Shown: positions 16,829 to 26,898, counted from the first letter of the stretch. The stretch is 64,000 nt of DNA from Martelella sp. AD-3 (GCF_001578105.1 NZ_CP014276.1:248001-312000), one strand, 5' to 3'. Translations and numbers: made by a program. The notes: generated from the sequence alone by a model not told the origin.

Positions 16829-17368
16829 TTATTCTCCCGTCCCGGCAAACACATCGGCGATGCCGGAATCGAGCGGGGTGTCATAGGTCATCACGATATA
16901 GCCGAGCACGGAGTAAAAGCCGACCGTTGCCATCAGGTCGAACACGGCGGGCCGCCCGAACGCTTCGACAAGCGCTGTCTCGACCGCGGGCGAAAGACGA
17001 TGCGCGTCAATCAGCATATCGACGGCGCGGGCGAGCAGCCCGTCCTCGCCTTCCGGCACGGCGCGAAGGGCCGCGATGCGTTGTGCTGAAAAGCCGAGCT
17101 TTGTTGCCCGATCAACATGGTGGTTCCACTCATAGGCTGCGCCGAGGCGGAAGGCGACGCGGAGGATCACCACCTCCGAGCGTTCCGGTCCGAGCGCGCT
17201 TTCCTGCACCACATGTCGGCGAAGCGGCGCCCAGGCGCCGAGCAGGTCCGGATGATGCGCCATGGTGCGATAGACGTTCAGCGTGCCGGCAAAACCGTCC
17301 TTCATGTCGGCGATCACCGCCGGCCAGTCACGGTCCTCAAGCGGCGGCAGGGTCGTTTTCTCGGTCAT
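16829..17368 (-). CDS. Carboxymuconolactone decarboxylase-family protein
   Basis: The 179-residue protein belongs to the CMD/AhpD-like fold: helices around VYRTMAHHPDLLGAWAPLRR, then SEVVILRVAFRLGAAYEWNH and HVDRATKLGFSAQRIAALR. The Glu/His region AYEWNHHVD matches the conserved active-site helix of CMD proteins; the CxxC of AhpD peroxidase partners is absent. Family members act on beta-ketoadipate-type lactones or are of unknown activity. It is convergent with the IclR gene, with stop codons only a few bases apart, and is a single gene on the minus strand. The start at 17368 gives the expected family length. Confidence 0.85.
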   Translation of the reverse strand: MTEKTTLPPLEDRDWPAVIADMKDGFAGTLNVYRTMAHHPDLLGAWAPLRRHVVQESALGPERSEVVILRVAFRLGAAYEWNHHVDRATKLGFSAQRIAALRAVPEGEDGLLARAVDMLIDAHRLSPAVETALVEAFGRPAVFDLMATVGFYSVLGYIVMTYDTPLDSGIADVFAGTGE

Positions 17369-17574
17369 GGCGAACGGCTCCGTTTGATGGCGCTGAGGCT
17401 GGGACGCGGCAACAATCGCTCTTTGCGCGCGGGAAAGACAGGTCCAAATGCGCTCTGTCCGTTCGACGGACGTGTTGTCCCGGCTTTGCCGCCCGCGCCT
17501 CGTCGACGCGGTGAGGCAGGGCAGGCTGCCGATTTCCGCCCGGAGAACCCGTATCCACCTTTCCCGGAACCGCT

Positions 17575-18813
17575 CTATTGCCGAAGCTGCCGCTGAATGC
17601 GGCGGGCGCGCTTCTTGATCGCGTGAACGACCCGGTCCAGAGCGCCCGGCGCGTCGGACGTTTCCTGCAATGTTGCCGCGACACCATCGCAAGCGTCCTG
17701 AACCAGCACGGATAACGCCTCGACCCGGCGGAGGGTGGACGCGCCTGCAAGGCCGATTTCGGCGGCCAGGGTCTTCCAGTCTTCGGCATGCAGCTCTGCC
17801 GCCGTGAACTTTCCTGCGATACTCTGTGGAAGGCTCTGGTCCACCTGGGGATAGATCGCGGCGCACATCAGATCGTAGAGGGGCGCGAGTTTCGCCGATC
17901 CGCCGGCGCCGATCAGAATCGAATAGTTCTTGGCGTGCGAATCCGAGTTGCAGATCAAGACGTTGAATATGACGGCATCGAGGAGCGCCGTACGCTCGGC
18001 CGGCGAGACGAACTCTTCGACCGCGCCGAACAGCATCTGCAGCGAGAGGCCGCCGCCGGCTGCGGCGGAGCGCTGATATTTCTGCGCGGGCAAGCGACCG
18101 GTCAACTGGCACAGGTCCTCCTGATGCAATCTGCGGATATTCCCCTCCCCGTCCGTGAAGCGGTCGTAGCGCCTGACGAGCAGATAGCGCCGGCTGCCTG
18201 CCTTGCCCGTCGACGCTTCCGCTGCCTCCAGTCCGCAGGCGCGGGCAAGGCTGAGGCAGAAAGCCTCGTTTTCGACGCTTCCCCACAAGCGCTTCGTGTC
18301 CGGCTTGAGGATATGCGTGGATGGCGTCCCGTCGACCGGTATAGCGATGCCGCCGGCATCATCGACGAAAACCGGAAGTTTCTCCTGCACGCCCGCAAGG
18401 GACATGGAAACGCCGCGTTCGCCCGCGAGGAACGGTCTTGTGGGAAGCTCATTCAGGATGCGTTCCAGAGCGGCATCATCGGGAACGGGATGCAGGTGAA
18501 TCCCGGTTTTCCTCGGCCGGCCGATCGACAGGGCGCCGGCGGTGTCGCGCCCGATATGGGTAAGCAGGCCGAGAATGTCCTGCGGCGACACCTTGAGCTG
18601 CAGGCCGATTTCGGCAAGGTGGGTCTCGGGAAGCAGGTTCGCAAGCCACGGAAGCAGCCGTTCATGGCTTATCGCGCCGGATCCGAGCGGCATGGTCAGC
18701 GAGATCGGGAAGGCTGCCCGGAGGCTTTCCCAGGACGGGTCATATTCAAAACGCCATCCGTTTTCCGTGATCAGCCGTCCTACCGGCAGATGTTCGTAGA
18801 AAAATAACGTCAT
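17575..18813 (-). CDS. hipA: HipA-family serine/threonine kinase toxin
   Basis: The 412-residue protein has the HipA N-terminal region, then an atypical kinase core: SLAGVQEKLPVFV (ATP-binding loop, residues 138-150), STHILKP (residues 165-171) and NEAFCLSLARACGLE. The catalytic segment ICNSDSHAKNYS carries Asp291 and Asn296, and LAPLYDLMCAA carries metal-binding Asp314. All key kinase residues are present, so it appears active. HipA-type toxins phosphorylate glutamyl-tRNA synthetase or related targets and cause growth arrest. Its start overlaps the hipB stop by four bases on the minus strand. No truncation is visible. Confidence 0.93.
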   Translation of the reverse strand: MTLFFYEHLPVGRLITENGWRFEYDPSWESLRAAFPISLTMPLGSGAISHERLLPWLANLLPETHLAEIGLQLKVSPQDILGLLTHIGRDTAGALSIGRPRKTGIHLHPVPDDAALERILNELPTRPFLAGERGVSMSLAGVQEKLPVFVDDAGGIAIPVDGTPSTHILKPDTKRLWGSVENEAFCLSLARACGLEAAEASTGKAGSRRYLLVRRYDRFTDGEGNIRRLHQEDLCQLTGRLPAQKYQRSAAAGGGLSLQMLFGAVEEFVSPAERTALLDAVIFNVLICNSDSHAKNYSILIGAGGSAKLAPLYDLMCAAIYPQVDQSLPQSIAGKFTAAELHAEDWKTLAAEIGLAGASTLRRVEALSVLVQDACDGVAATLQETSDAPGALDRVVHAIKKRARRIQRQLRQ

Positions 18814-19076
18814 CGCCGGTCACCGAAGGTCGGCAGGAAGCCGAGTTCCGTTTCTTCCCCCGGCTGAGAGCGGTCCTTCAAGTCGCCCAGCTCAAGGCCG
18901 ACCGTGCGGGCGACGATCAGCGCCTTTTCGAGCTGGCAGTTCGGCTTGCCGGCCTCCAGTTCCACGATGAACCGCTCGCCAGTGCCGGCGCGACGCGCAA
19001 GCTCGGTTTGCGTCCAGCCGCATGCTTTCCGTCTAGCCCTGACGAGCGTGCCGAAATCCCGTGCCGACCTGATCAT
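18810..19076 (-). CDS. hipB: HipB-family antitoxin, XRE helix-turn-helix
   Basis: The 88-residue protein is an XRE-family DNA-binding protein with the helix-turn-helix at about residues 22-45 (TQTELARRAGTGERFIVELE, then AGKPNCQLEKAL). HipB neutralises HipA and represses the hipBA promoter. I chose the ATG at 19076 because it gives the start MIRSARDFGTLVRARRKACG, usual for HipB; upstream in-frame codons encode unrelated sequence. The stop overlaps the hipA start (ATGA), consistent with translational coupling. An imperfect inverted repeat at 19160-19210, in the upstream region, could be its operator. Confidence 0.9.
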   Translation of the reverse strand: MIRSARDFGTLVRARRKACGWTQTELARRAGTGERFIVELEAGKPNCQLEKALIVARTVGLELGDLKDRSQPGEETELGFLPTFGDRR

Positions 19077-19159
19077 GTCATCTCCCGCTGCTGTATAAAG
19101 CCGGCTCGCCTCAATCGTGATCGGCGAGCATGCGTGGAAGGAGGAAGCGGCGCGTCGCC

Positions 19160-19210
19160 AAACTTTCCGGTACGGCTTCCTGCCGCCTCGGCTTACCGTA
19201 CAGGAAGTTT
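19160..19210. promoter_or_regulatory. Imperfect inverted repeat upstream of hipBA
   Basis: AAACTTTCCGGTACGG (19160-19175) and CCGTACAGGAAGTTT (19196-19210) form an imperfect inverted repeat with a 20-base gap. It lies about 85-135 bases upstream of hipB in the space between ftsK and hipB. It is a candidate HipB operator; the spacing is longer than usual, so the assignment is weak. Confidence 0.3.
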
Positions 19211-19337
19211 CATGAACATCAAAGACAAACTTACCGAGAGGGAAGCCGCGGCACAAAAAGGCTATATCTTCCCGATCGGGATTTTTCTGATGGCGAGCGA
19301 TACCGCAAAGTCTCTTTCGATCGACCCGGAAGCCAGA

Positions 19338-21932
19338 TCAGCCGGCTGTACCGCCATCGAGGATCTCACGCTTGCCGACATGGTTGGCGGGGCCGACAAG
19401 CCCTTCCCGCTCCATGCGCTCGACCAGCGAGGCGGCACGGTTGTAGCCGATCGACAGGCGACGCTGGATATAGGATGTCGAACACTTCTTGTCGCGCTGG
19501 ACAATCTTGACGGCCTTGGCGAAAAGTTCGTCGGCATCGTCGCCGTCGGTCGCCATTTCGGTCGCATCGAAAACGGCGCCATCTTCTTCGCTCTCTTCCT
19601 CCTCCTCGTCGACGACAACGCTGCCGAGATAGGTGGGAGACCCTTGCGTCTTCAGGTGGTCGACGACCTTTTCGACCTCGTAGTCGGAGACGAAGGGGCC
19701 GTGAACGCGGGCAATCCGCCCGCCGCCCTTCATGTGCAGCATGTCCCCCTGCCCCAGCAGGTATTCCGCGCCCTGCTCGCCGAGAATCGTGCGGCTGTCG
19801 ATCTTGGACGTGACCTGGAAGGAAATGCGGGTCGGGAAATTGGCCTTGATCGTGCCGGTGATGACGTCGACCGAAGGACGCTGCGTTGCCATGATCAGGT
19901 GAATGCCGGCCGCGCGCGCCATCTGCGCCAGACGCTGGATCGTGCCCTCGATCTCCTTGCCGGCGACCATCATCAGGTCCGCCATCTCGTCGACGATGAC
20001 GACGATGTAGGGCAGCGCCGAAAGATCGAGTTCCTGGTCCTCGAAGATCTGATCGCCGGTGGTGCGGTCGAAGCCGGTGGGCACCGATACCATGATGGTC
20101 TCACCCGACGCGCGCGCTTCCGCTACGCGCTTGTTGAAGCCGTCGATATTGCGAACGCCGAGCCGCGACATCTTGCGGTACCGATCTTCCATCTCGCGCA
20201 CCGCCCATTTCAGCGCCAGAACCGCCTTCTTCGGGTCGGTCACCACCGGCGTCAGAAGATGCGGAATGCCGTCATAGACCGAGAGTTCCAGCATTTTCGG
20301 GTCGACCATGATCAGCCGGCATTCTTCGGGACGGAGATGGTAGAGCAGCGACAGGATCATGGTGTTGATCGCCACCGACTTTCCCGATCCCGTTGTTCCG
20401 GCGACGAGAAGATGCGGCATCTTTGCGAGTTCGGCGACCACCGGTTCGCCGCCGATATTCTTGCCGAGGCACAGCGGCAGGCGGAAATCCGTTGTCATGT
20501 AGAGGCGGCTTTCGAAGAGCTCCCTCAGATAGACGGTCTCGCGTTCTTCATTCGGAAGCTCGATGCCGATCACATTGCGGCCGGGAATGACCGCGACGCG
20601 CGCCGAAAGCGCGGACATCGATCGGGCGATGTCATCCGACAGGTTGATCACCCGCGAGGATTTGACGCCCGGCGCGGGCTCGAATTCGTACATCGTGACC
20701 ACGGGACCCGGACGGACATCGATGATCTCGCCCTTGACGCCGAAATCCTCCAGGATGCTCTCCAGCAGGCCCGCGCTTTGCTCCAGCGCCTCCTGGCTGA
20801 ACTCGTTGGCCTCGTCCGCGCGCGGCGTTTGCAGCAATTCGATCGAAGGGAAGACGAAGTCAGTGACTTCATGCCGTGCCAGAACATTGAGGGGACCGCC
20901 GGCACGCTCTTTCCGTTCCGGTTCGGCGTCGAAATCGTCCTCTTCGACATATGCGGCGATGCTTTCCGTCGGCCCATGCGCGAGCGCATCGGCGGATGAA
21001 ACGTCCGGAGCGTCTTCCTCGAGGTCCGACGGCATTGACGGTTCATCCGACGCTGCCTTTTCGCCAGACCGCGTCGGGCTGTACAGGAGAACCTGCCGGT
21101 AGAGCGAGACCGGCGATGGCCCCTCCCCGATGCTTTCTTCCTGCTCGTCGAGGATGGTTTCCACGGCATCCGAGGTCGCCGTCCATGCCGGGTTCGCCAG
21201 GTCGGCCTGCGCCGCTTCGGCGTTACGGTCGGCGGGTTCGGCGTCCGCGCTTTCTTGACGCGGCTCCGCCTCGACAGGTGGTTCCGCCTGTGTCCGCCCT
21301 TCCGCCGGGCGTGCTTCCATACCGCCAAGCGCCATCATCTCGAACGCCAGCCCGTCCGGGAGATAGGAGAAGCAATCGCGTTGCGCGCGCGCTGTCGCGC
21401 TCAACGCTTCGGGCGCCGCATCATCGGCGGCGCTTGCATGGTCGGTCTCGTCGGATAGGGCCGTATCGATATCGGCGTCGCCCGAAAGATACCAGGGGAT
21501 CGAAGGGGCCCAGTCTTCCACGGCTTCTGTGGTTTCGACGGGTTCCTCCTCGGTCAGCCCTTGGTCATCCTTCGCGTTCAAGGCCTGCTCGCCGGTTGGG
21601 GCGACGCGCACCGCAGTCAGTTCTTCGGCGATCCGCTCCTGAAGCACGGTCGCCGGCGAAGGGAGATGAGGTCCGAAAACCGCCTCTTCCGTTTCTGTGG
21701 CGGCCGGCATCGCCGGCTCGGGATGTTTCTTGTGCGGGGTGCGTGTGAAGCGAACATTCGGACCCAGCACGAAGGGACGCTGCCAGCTCGGAAGGCGCTC
21801 CGGGTCGAGAATGGCGGCTTCCGGATTGCGTCGCGCGGCCTCGCCGGTCTGGTCGGCTTGTGCCTCGGCGTTGTCCGTTTTTGTCAAATCTGCGTGTTTC
21901 GATTGCAGGCTGGGATAACGCGAAATAGGCAT
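19338..21932 (-). CDS. ftsK: FtsK/SpoIIIE-type DNA translocase lacking transmembrane segments
   Basis: The protein of about 864 residues has an acidic, proline- and alanine-rich N-terminal half of about 400 residues with no hydrophobic helix. The FtsK core follows: alpha/beta domains ([20 protein letters not shown]), Walker [17 protein letters not shown], Walker [15 protein letters not shown] and the conserved [22 protein letters not shown]-terminal gamma winged helix ([20 protein letters not shown]), which recognises polar DNA motifs and activates Xer recombination, is present. Canonical FtsK has four N-terminal membrane helices; none is seen here, so it is probably a soluble paralogue. I took the ATG at 21932; a GTG at 21962 is an alternative. 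It lies 2.7 kb from repABC. Confidence 0.9.
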   Translation of the reverse strand: MPISRYPSLQSKHADLTKTDNAEAQADQTGEAARRNPEAAILDPERLPSWQRPFVLGPNVRFTRTPHKKHPEPAMPAATETEEAVFGPHLPSPATVLQERIAEELTAVRVAPTGEQALNAKDDQGLTEEEPVETTEAVEDWAPSIPWYLSGDADIDTALSDETDHASAADDAAPEALSATARAQRDCFSYLPDGLAFEMMALGGMEARPAEGRTQAEPPVEAEPRQESADAEPADRNAEAAQADLANPAWTATSDAVETILDEQEESIGEGPSPVSLYRQVLLYSPTRSGEKAASDEPSMPSDLEEDAPDVSSADALAHGPTESIAAYVEEDDFDAEPERKERAGGPLNVLARHEVTDFVFPSIELLQTPRADEANEFSQEALEQSAGLLESILEDFGVKGEIIDVRPGPVVTMYEFEPAPGVKSSRVINLSDDIARSMSALSARVAVIPGRNVIGIELPNEERETVYLRELFESRLYMTTDFRLPLCLGKNIGGEPVVAELAKMPHLLVAGTTGSGKSVAINTMILSLLYHLRPEECRLIMVDPKMLELSVYDGIPHLLTPVVTDPKKAVLALKWAVREMEDRYRKMSRLGVRNIDGFNKRVAEARASGETIMVSVPTGFDRTTGDQIFEDQELDLSALPYIVVIVDEMADLMMVAGKEIEGTIQRLAQMARAAGIHLIMATQRPSVDVITGTIKANFPTRISFQVTSKIDSRTILGEQGAEYLLGQGDMLHMKGGGRIARVHGPFVSDYEVEKVVDHLKTQGSPTYLGSVVVDEEEEESEEDGAVFDATEMATDGDDADELFAKAVKIVQRDKKCSTSYIQRRLSIGYNRAASLVERMEREGLVGPANHVGKREILDGGTAG

Positions 21933-22972
21933 GCTGATGAAGACCAATCTGAGAGCTGTCACACGGCCTATGTGATAGGAAAAAAACCTTAACCACTCGT
22001 TTCGCCCGCGCGAGATCGCACGATCTGTGTGTGGGCGCGCCGCTGATTATGGAGACCTCCCCCTGCCCTCACCGCCGGGCGGCTCCGGCAAGCGCGGTCC
22101 GGTCAACCTGATTGGGCCATGTGGCTGAGAAATCGCGAATGCTCATCCATCGCGCTGAAGCCGGCGGCACCTCGCCGGCCTTCGCCGCCCGCCCGGCCTT
22201 CTCCTGCAGTCACTAATCTGTCGGAATCTGGAAAACCTCTTTAGATTGCATGGCGAAATAAAAACACGTTATAAGAGTAAAGGAAATCGAGAGAACCCAA
22301 GCCGCTTCGGGCGCGAGGCCTTCGTCAAGACTGCATCATTATGGGGGTCTTACTTTGGACCTCTAAAATTTGAAGTATTTCAGGTGTTCGGTGAAAAGCA
22401 ATTTTCATCCGGAAGTTTCCAGTCTGTTTTGGAGAGCTGCAACTCTTTCAACTATCTCGATCATGGAGGGCGAGCGGTTCTCGGCGTAAGGCTAATCATG
22501 GGAAAGGGTGCGCTAATCGCTCTTTATCAAGGGGCGTGAGCCCTGAAGATCGGTGCCCGCCTGTACCGGAGGATCGGTACTTTTCAGGCCTCCAAAAAAA
22601 GGGGTTTCTGGATGAGTTTCGTATCCACACGGCGTGCTGCGAGTTGCACAAGGGGCTGCGGGTGAGTCTCCGGCGATAATCACTCTGCCTGAAAGTTCCG
22701 ACGATGAGATGATGTTGGAAACCAGTCCTGTGAAAGAGCTTCAGTTTTAGCTTTGTGATATCGGCCGCCTGCCCCTTATTCCCGTTGCCCGGAGGCATGC
22801 AATGATCGTCCCTGACCGAGGCGCGCCACATCATATTAAATCGGAAATGCTTCTCACCGATCATTGTTGCCTGTGATCCATCGCTGTTTCCTGCATGACG
22901 TCGAGGCTATGCCATATAGGCTTTCGGATGCTCCCCTGCCCGGGACATCCTCCCTCGATGCCGGCGCGGAGA

Positions 22973-22988
22973 GTTTTCAATTGAAAAC
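22973..22988. promoter_or_regulatory. parS-like perfect palindrome (RepB-binding centromere candidate)
   Basis: GTTTTCAATTGAAAAC is a perfect 16-base palindrome fitting the outer positions of repABC parS sites (GTTNNC...GNNAAC). It is about 1.6 kb upstream of repA. A near-identical site lies at 24281-24296. RepB (ParB-like) is the expected binder. Confidence 0.6.
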
Positions 22989-23786
22989 ATCCCTGCCGTA
23001 TCTCGCCGGGTCAACTCTCTCTCGCCATGAAAAAGGAAGGCAGCAAGCTCGAGGACGGTTTGCTCGCGTGGACGGAAAAGAGCAGCGGAGGGTGGCTGCA
23101 TTGCCGACATGTCAATTTAACGGCGCCCGCCATCGCCTTGTCCCGAAGAATCTCCGCATGAGGGTAACCCAACGGCAGACGAGGGCGGGAAGGTCGTGAA
23201 CGGCGAATAGGGAAGGCCTGGGGGCGAGGCGACTGTAGGGACCGGCCGCGTCTTTCTGATGGACGTTCAGCGTCCCCGCAATGAATCTCGCAAGCCTGGG
23301 CAGCAGCCGGGCGACGGTCGGATGAAGGGCGTGTTCCGACGCTCAGCTCCAAGCCGTGCGTGCCGATTGAACGGTTGGTCGTCGCGAAGCCTGCATTGCC
23401 GAGGGCTATCGCGCACGCCATGGCTCTATTCCGGCGGGTCTGGATCCAAAATGACCTTGCTCTGAAATGCGAACATCGATCGACCCCCCTCTGAGGCGGC
23501 AATAAATGCACAGGGCAGTCCGCGCGAGGGCCCTTGATATCGAAGTCTGTGGGGCATCATCTGGCACGTGGCCCTGGCCATGGCGCTGCCTATAGCGTCG
23601 ACGCCATGGTCGGATCCGCATACTCGGTTCCGGGACGGCTCTCGTGCCTCTGTAGCCGATCGGCTCGTTCCTTTTCGATGTCGCAGCCGGCGGATTGCCA
23701 TCCCGCTCAAAAAAGAGGCGAGCGCCCAAGGCCAGATCTTCAATGCGCGTGCCTTCTGACATTCCCGCGTCGCCGGCGATATCCGG

Positions 23787-23990
23787 CTGCGCACGACCAA
23801 GACCGGGAATCCGCGGATCAATGGGCAGGTCGAGCGCCACGCCGTCAAGGCCGCCTCAGTCAAGCGCTTCTGCCATGTGAACCGCGAAGAAACCGGGCAA
23901 CACCTCGCCGGCTTCGCCACAGCGCGCAGCTTTGCCCGCAGGCCCAAGATCCCCGAGAGCCTCACGCGCCACGGGTTAGACTGCGCGGCG
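23787..23990 (+). pseudogene. IS481-family transposase C-terminal relic
   Basis: One frame reads LRTTKTGNPRINGQVERHAV, then KRFCHVNREETGQHLAGF and FARRPKIPESLTRHGL. This is the end of the IS481/IS3-type integrase core, where the family has NGQVER, then a VKR segment, an HL..F region and RR.K..LTP. The upstream catalytic core is missing and the frame is not preceded by related sequence. It is a dead remnant in the pre-rep region. Confidence 0.6.
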
Positions 23991-24280
23991 CGACCATCAA
24001 AGCCGCATCGCGTAGACGTCACGTTGCTCCATGTGAGGGCGCGTCTCAAGAAGGCGGTGGTGTAGCGACGCCAGGTTCCAGATGAGGCGCAGGCGGCGCA
24101 TTCCAGTCCGGGGAGGCGATCGCGGGCTGAGCAACAAGTCGTTCGCTGGTCCGGTGCAGCAAGGATGAAGTTCTCGAAGCACAGGACCGAGAAACATGCC
24201 GGCCCGAGCTAAAGCCATACGCGGCGCTCTTTCGTTCTATCATAAACAGGGACAACCGGCAGGCGTCGGCTACATCAGAT

Positions 24281-24296
24281 GTTTTCAATTGGAAAC
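24281..24296. promoter_or_regulatory. Second parS-like palindrome upstream of repA
   Basis: GTTTTCAATTGGAAAC differs by one base from the perfect palindrome at 22973-22988. It lies about 290 bases upstream of repA, a common place for RepB-binding sites in repABC plasmids. Two near-identical sites on the same side of the operon support a partition function. Confidence 0.6.
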
Positions 24297-24588
24297 TTTC
24301 CCTGTGTTCAAGTTCGCTAAGCGCATCCGTTGTCACCGCAGGGATGCCTGTTTCAGGCACTTATGGCGCCTCGCGTCCGCTAGCCCCAAAGGCCAGCCAT
24401 CTTGCTCACGCAGGGCGTCGCCTCAATCCGACGACGGCCTTGATCCGCCTCGGCCGGACCTTTGGTGCATGAGCCAGGAGGTCTGCCTCCTCCTGTTAAC
24501 CATTCATTAACGAAAAACCCCTTGCAGAATCGGTGCGAGTCATGCAGCGTTGACGCAAATAAGATGAATTCGGATAGGAAACCGTCAG

Positions 24589-25806
24589 ATGAGCGAAACG
24601 GCCGCATATAACGCGATCGGCGACACAGCGGCAAAGATCGAGGATTATACGGATCGGCTTTCCGCCGAACTGCAGGCGATGCGTCACCGCATCTATCCGC
24701 CGGAAGCGCGCAAGCAGTTCACGCGCACCTTCTCGACCCTCGATCTCGTCAAGCTGCTCAATGTGCCCGAAAGCACCTTGAGGGCAATGACCATCGATGG
24801 CAAGGGCCCGCAGCCTTCGCGTGCGGATAATAACCGGCGCATTTACCAGGTCGGGCAGCTCCTCGAACTCCGGCAGTTTCTGGCAGACCGCCGTCCGGAC
24901 GATGCGCTGAGGCTATGGCCGCGCCGCAGGGATGGGGAAAAGCTGCAGGTCGTCGCCACCGCGAATTTCAAGGGCGGCAGTTCCAAGACCACGACCTCGA
25001 TCCACCTGTCACATTATCTGGCGCTGCAGGGTTACCGTGTGCTCTGCATCGACCTCGATCCGCAGGCATCGATGACCTCGATCTTCGGGCTTCAGCCGGA
25101 ATTCGATGTCGGCGAGAACGAAACCGTCTATGCGGCGCTGCGCTATGACAATGAGCGCCGGTCGCTCGCCGATGTCATCCGCGAGAGCTATTTTCCCGGC
25201 ATCGATCTCATCCCGGGCAATCTGGAACTGATGGATTTCGAATTCGATACGCCGGCCTATCTCGCCCAGCGCGAGCGGGACGAACTCGGCCTGTTTTTCG
25301 AGCGACTGAAGAACGCGATCGCCTCGGTCGAAGGCGAGTATGATTTCGTGGTGCTCGATACGCCGCCCTCGCTCGGCTACGCGACGCTGGCCGCGCTTTA
25401 CGCGGCGACCGGCCTGATCGTGACGGTTCATCCGGCGATGCTGGACGTTGCCTCCTGCAACCAGTTCCTGATCATGATTTCCGATCTCGCCGATACGCTC
25501 GCCCAGTTCGGTGCCCGGTTCGATCACGATTTCCTGAAATTCCTGATGACCCGGGTCAATCCCAATGATGGCCCGCAGAAGTACATGTCGGGCGTGATGC
25601 GTCGGCTCTTCGAGGACGATGTCCTGGTTTACGAGGCGATCGAATCGACGGCGATCGCCGGCGCCGGCGTCGCCAAGAAGTCGCTCTACGAGCTGGAAAG
25701 CGGCGAAGTCGGGCGCGAGGCGCTGAAACGCGCGATCGAAAGCGCCGACAATGTGAATGGCGAGATTCTCGCCCTTCTGCAGAACGTATGGGGCAGGGCG
25801 CCATGA
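24589..25806 (+). CDS. repA: Plasmid partition ATPase RepA (ParA family)
   Basis: The 405-residue protein has an N-terminal helix-turn-helix-like region (STLDLVKLLNVPESTLRAMT, near residues 45-64) and a ParA ATPase domain. The deviant Walker A is KGGSSKTTTSIHLSHYLALQ near residue 127, followed by CIDLDPQASMTSIFG. This is the RepA type of repABC replicons, which partitions DNA with RepB and represses the operon. The stop overlaps the repB start (ATGA at 25803-25806). Full length, with no defect seen. Confidence 0.96.
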   Translation: MSETAAYNAIGDTAAKIEDYTDRLSAELQAMRHRIYPPEARKQFTRTFSTLDLVKLLNVPESTLRAMTIDGKGPQPSRADNNRRIYQVGQLLELRQFLADRRPDDALRLWPRRRDGEKLQVVATANFKGGSSKTTTSIHLSHYLALQGYRVLCIDLDPQASMTSIFGLQPEFDVGENETVYAALRYDNERRSLADVIRESYFPGIDLIPGNLELMDFEFDTPAYLAQRERDELGLFFERLKNAIASVEGEYDFVVLDTPPSLGYATLAALYAATGLIVTVHPAMLDVASCNQFLIMISDLADTLAQFGARFDHDFLKFLMTRVNPNDGPQKYMSGVMRRLFEDDVLVYEAIESTAIAGAGVAKKSLYELESGEVGREALKRAIESADNVNGEILALLQNVWGRAP

Positions 25807-26807
25807 AAAAGAACATTCTGAAAATGATGGCCGAGGCCAATGACGCGGAAAACAACCCGCAGTCGCCGCCCGTTTCGCCGCTTTCGCGGTCCAGGCGAGG
25901 CTCGTCCGTGGTCAGCAATGTCGGCAAGGCGCTCAACACGTTGTCGGAATCGAGTAGCATCGTGCTGGATCCGTCAAAGATCGACGCATCGCCCTATCAG
26001 GATCGTTTCGAAAGCGATAGCGAGGTCGGCGAGGAGATCGAAAGCCTTGCCGCCTCGATCCGGGCGGAAGGGCAGAAAATGCCCGTTCTGGTCCGCCCCC
26101 ATCCGAAAGAGGAGGGGCGCTACCAGCTTGCCTATGGCCACCGCCGCCTTGCCGCCATTCGCCTGCTTGCCGCTGAAAGCAAGACGCCGTCCGAGGTGAC
26201 GATCCGGGCCTTCGTCCGCCCGCTGGACGACCGCGAACTCCTGGTCGAGCAGTCGCTGGAAAACGGCGTGCGCGAGAACCTCACCTGGATTGAACAGGCG
26301 CTCTGGGCGGCGCAATTGCGCGCGGCCGGGTTTTCGAGCGTGGCGATCGAGCCTGTGCTCGGCCTTTCCAAGACGCCGATTTCGCTGATGCTGAAAGTGG
26401 CCAACGCGGTCCCGAACGATATCATTTTCGCAATCGGCCGGGCCAAGGGCGTCGGCCGGCCGAAATGGATGACGCTTGCGGAAGCCTGTTTGAAAGACGG
26501 AGAGGAAGCGGCAGCGCGCATTCGCCCAATTCTTGAAACCAATGCATTCAAGTCCGCCGACGCCGCGCGCCGCATTGATCTTGCCGTGAAGGCCGCGCGG
26601 GGTGGCGAGGACAAGCGTCCTGAAAAATCCGTACGCGAATTGGTCGCGAACGGAAGGACCGTTGGCCGCATTGCGACCGGGGGAGGCGGCACGACGATTT
26701 CGATCGTCGGGCAGGAAGCCGGCTTCGCCGAATGGCTTGCAGAGCGCATGGACGCGCTTGCGGAGGAATATTTTTCATCAACCACCGGCGCGAATCGCAA
26801 AGACTAG
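25803..26807 (+). CDS. repB: Plasmid partition protein RepB (ParB family)
   Basis: The 334-residue protein has the RepB N-terminus (MKKNILKMMAEAN), which interacts with RepA. A ParB nuclease-like domain follows (EEIESLAASIRAEGQKMPVL, then GRYQLAYGHRRLAAIRLLA near residues 95-125), with ENGVRENLTWIEQALWAAQL and a helix-turn-helix around GLSKTPISLMLKVANAVP. It binds parS sites and, with RepA, positions the replicon. I chose the ATG at 25803, overlapping the repA stop, rather than the upstream in-frame GTG at 25788. Confidence 0.96.
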   Translation: MKKNILKMMAEANDAENNPQSPPVSPLSRSRRGSSVVSNVGKALNTLSESSSIVLDPSKIDASPYQDRFESDSEVGEEIESLAASIRAEGQKMPVLVRPHPKEEGRYQLAYGHRRLAAIRLLAAESKTPSEVTIRAFVRPLDDRELLVEQSLENGVRENLTWIEQALWAAQLRAAGFSSVAIEPVLGLSKTPISLMLKVANAVPNDIIFAIGRAKGVGRPKWMTLAEACLKDGEEAAARIRPILETNAFKSADAARRIDLAVKAARGGEDKRPEKSVRELVANGRTVGRIATGGGGTTISIVGQEAGFAEWLAERMDALAEEYFSSTTGANRKD

Positions 26808-26861
26808 GAAAGCGACGCCCGGCGGCCAGTCACTGAAACAGCAAAAGGAGAGAAACAGACA

Positions 26862-26898
26862 AAAGAAAAGGCCCCCAAACGACAAGCGTCCGGAAGCC
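26862..26898 (-). terminator. Intrinsic terminator of the antisense RNA
   Basis: On the minus strand GGCTTCCGGACG pairs with CGTTTGGGGGCC across a 5-base loop (12 pairs including G-U), followed by TTTTCTTTT at 26869-26862. On the plus strand the same sequence can form the structure targeted by the antisense RNA in repC mRNA. Confidence 0.7.

Larger units (their letters stand above)
21933..24588. other. Gene-poor region upstream of repABC
   Basis: About 2.6 kb without a convincing gene. GC content falls in places (around 22240-22500). It contains two 16-base palindromes of parS type, a degenerate IS481-family relic, and the upstream region of repA. Several frames of 60-200 codons exist on both strands, but none has a family match that I recognise, and their composition looks random. 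The repA promoter should be near the end: TTGACG at 24552-24557 is a possible -35 box, but the matching -10 is not clear. Confidence 0.5.

Noticed and set aside
16829..18286. Minus-strand frame of 485 codons running from the hipA region into the carboxymuconolactone decarboxylase homologue
   Set aside because: Only the last 179 codons match a family; the upstream part lies across hipA in another phase and is composition noise. The start was set at 17368.
19008..20999. Long plus-strand reading frame of 663 codons, with a possible ribosome-binding site before an ATG at 19212
   Set aside because: It is mostly antisense to the well-supported ftsK motor region, is rich in His/Arg/Asp as typical of mirror frames in GC-rich DNA, and has no recognisable domain.
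22246..22539. 97-codon frame in the pre-rep region
   Set aside because: No recognisable product, no convincing ribosome-binding site and irregular composition; left within the gene-poor region.
23011..24085. Several overlapping frames of 140-207 codons on both strands near the IS481 relic
   Set aside because: Ser/Arg-rich translations without domains; only the short 23787-23990 segment resembles a known family.
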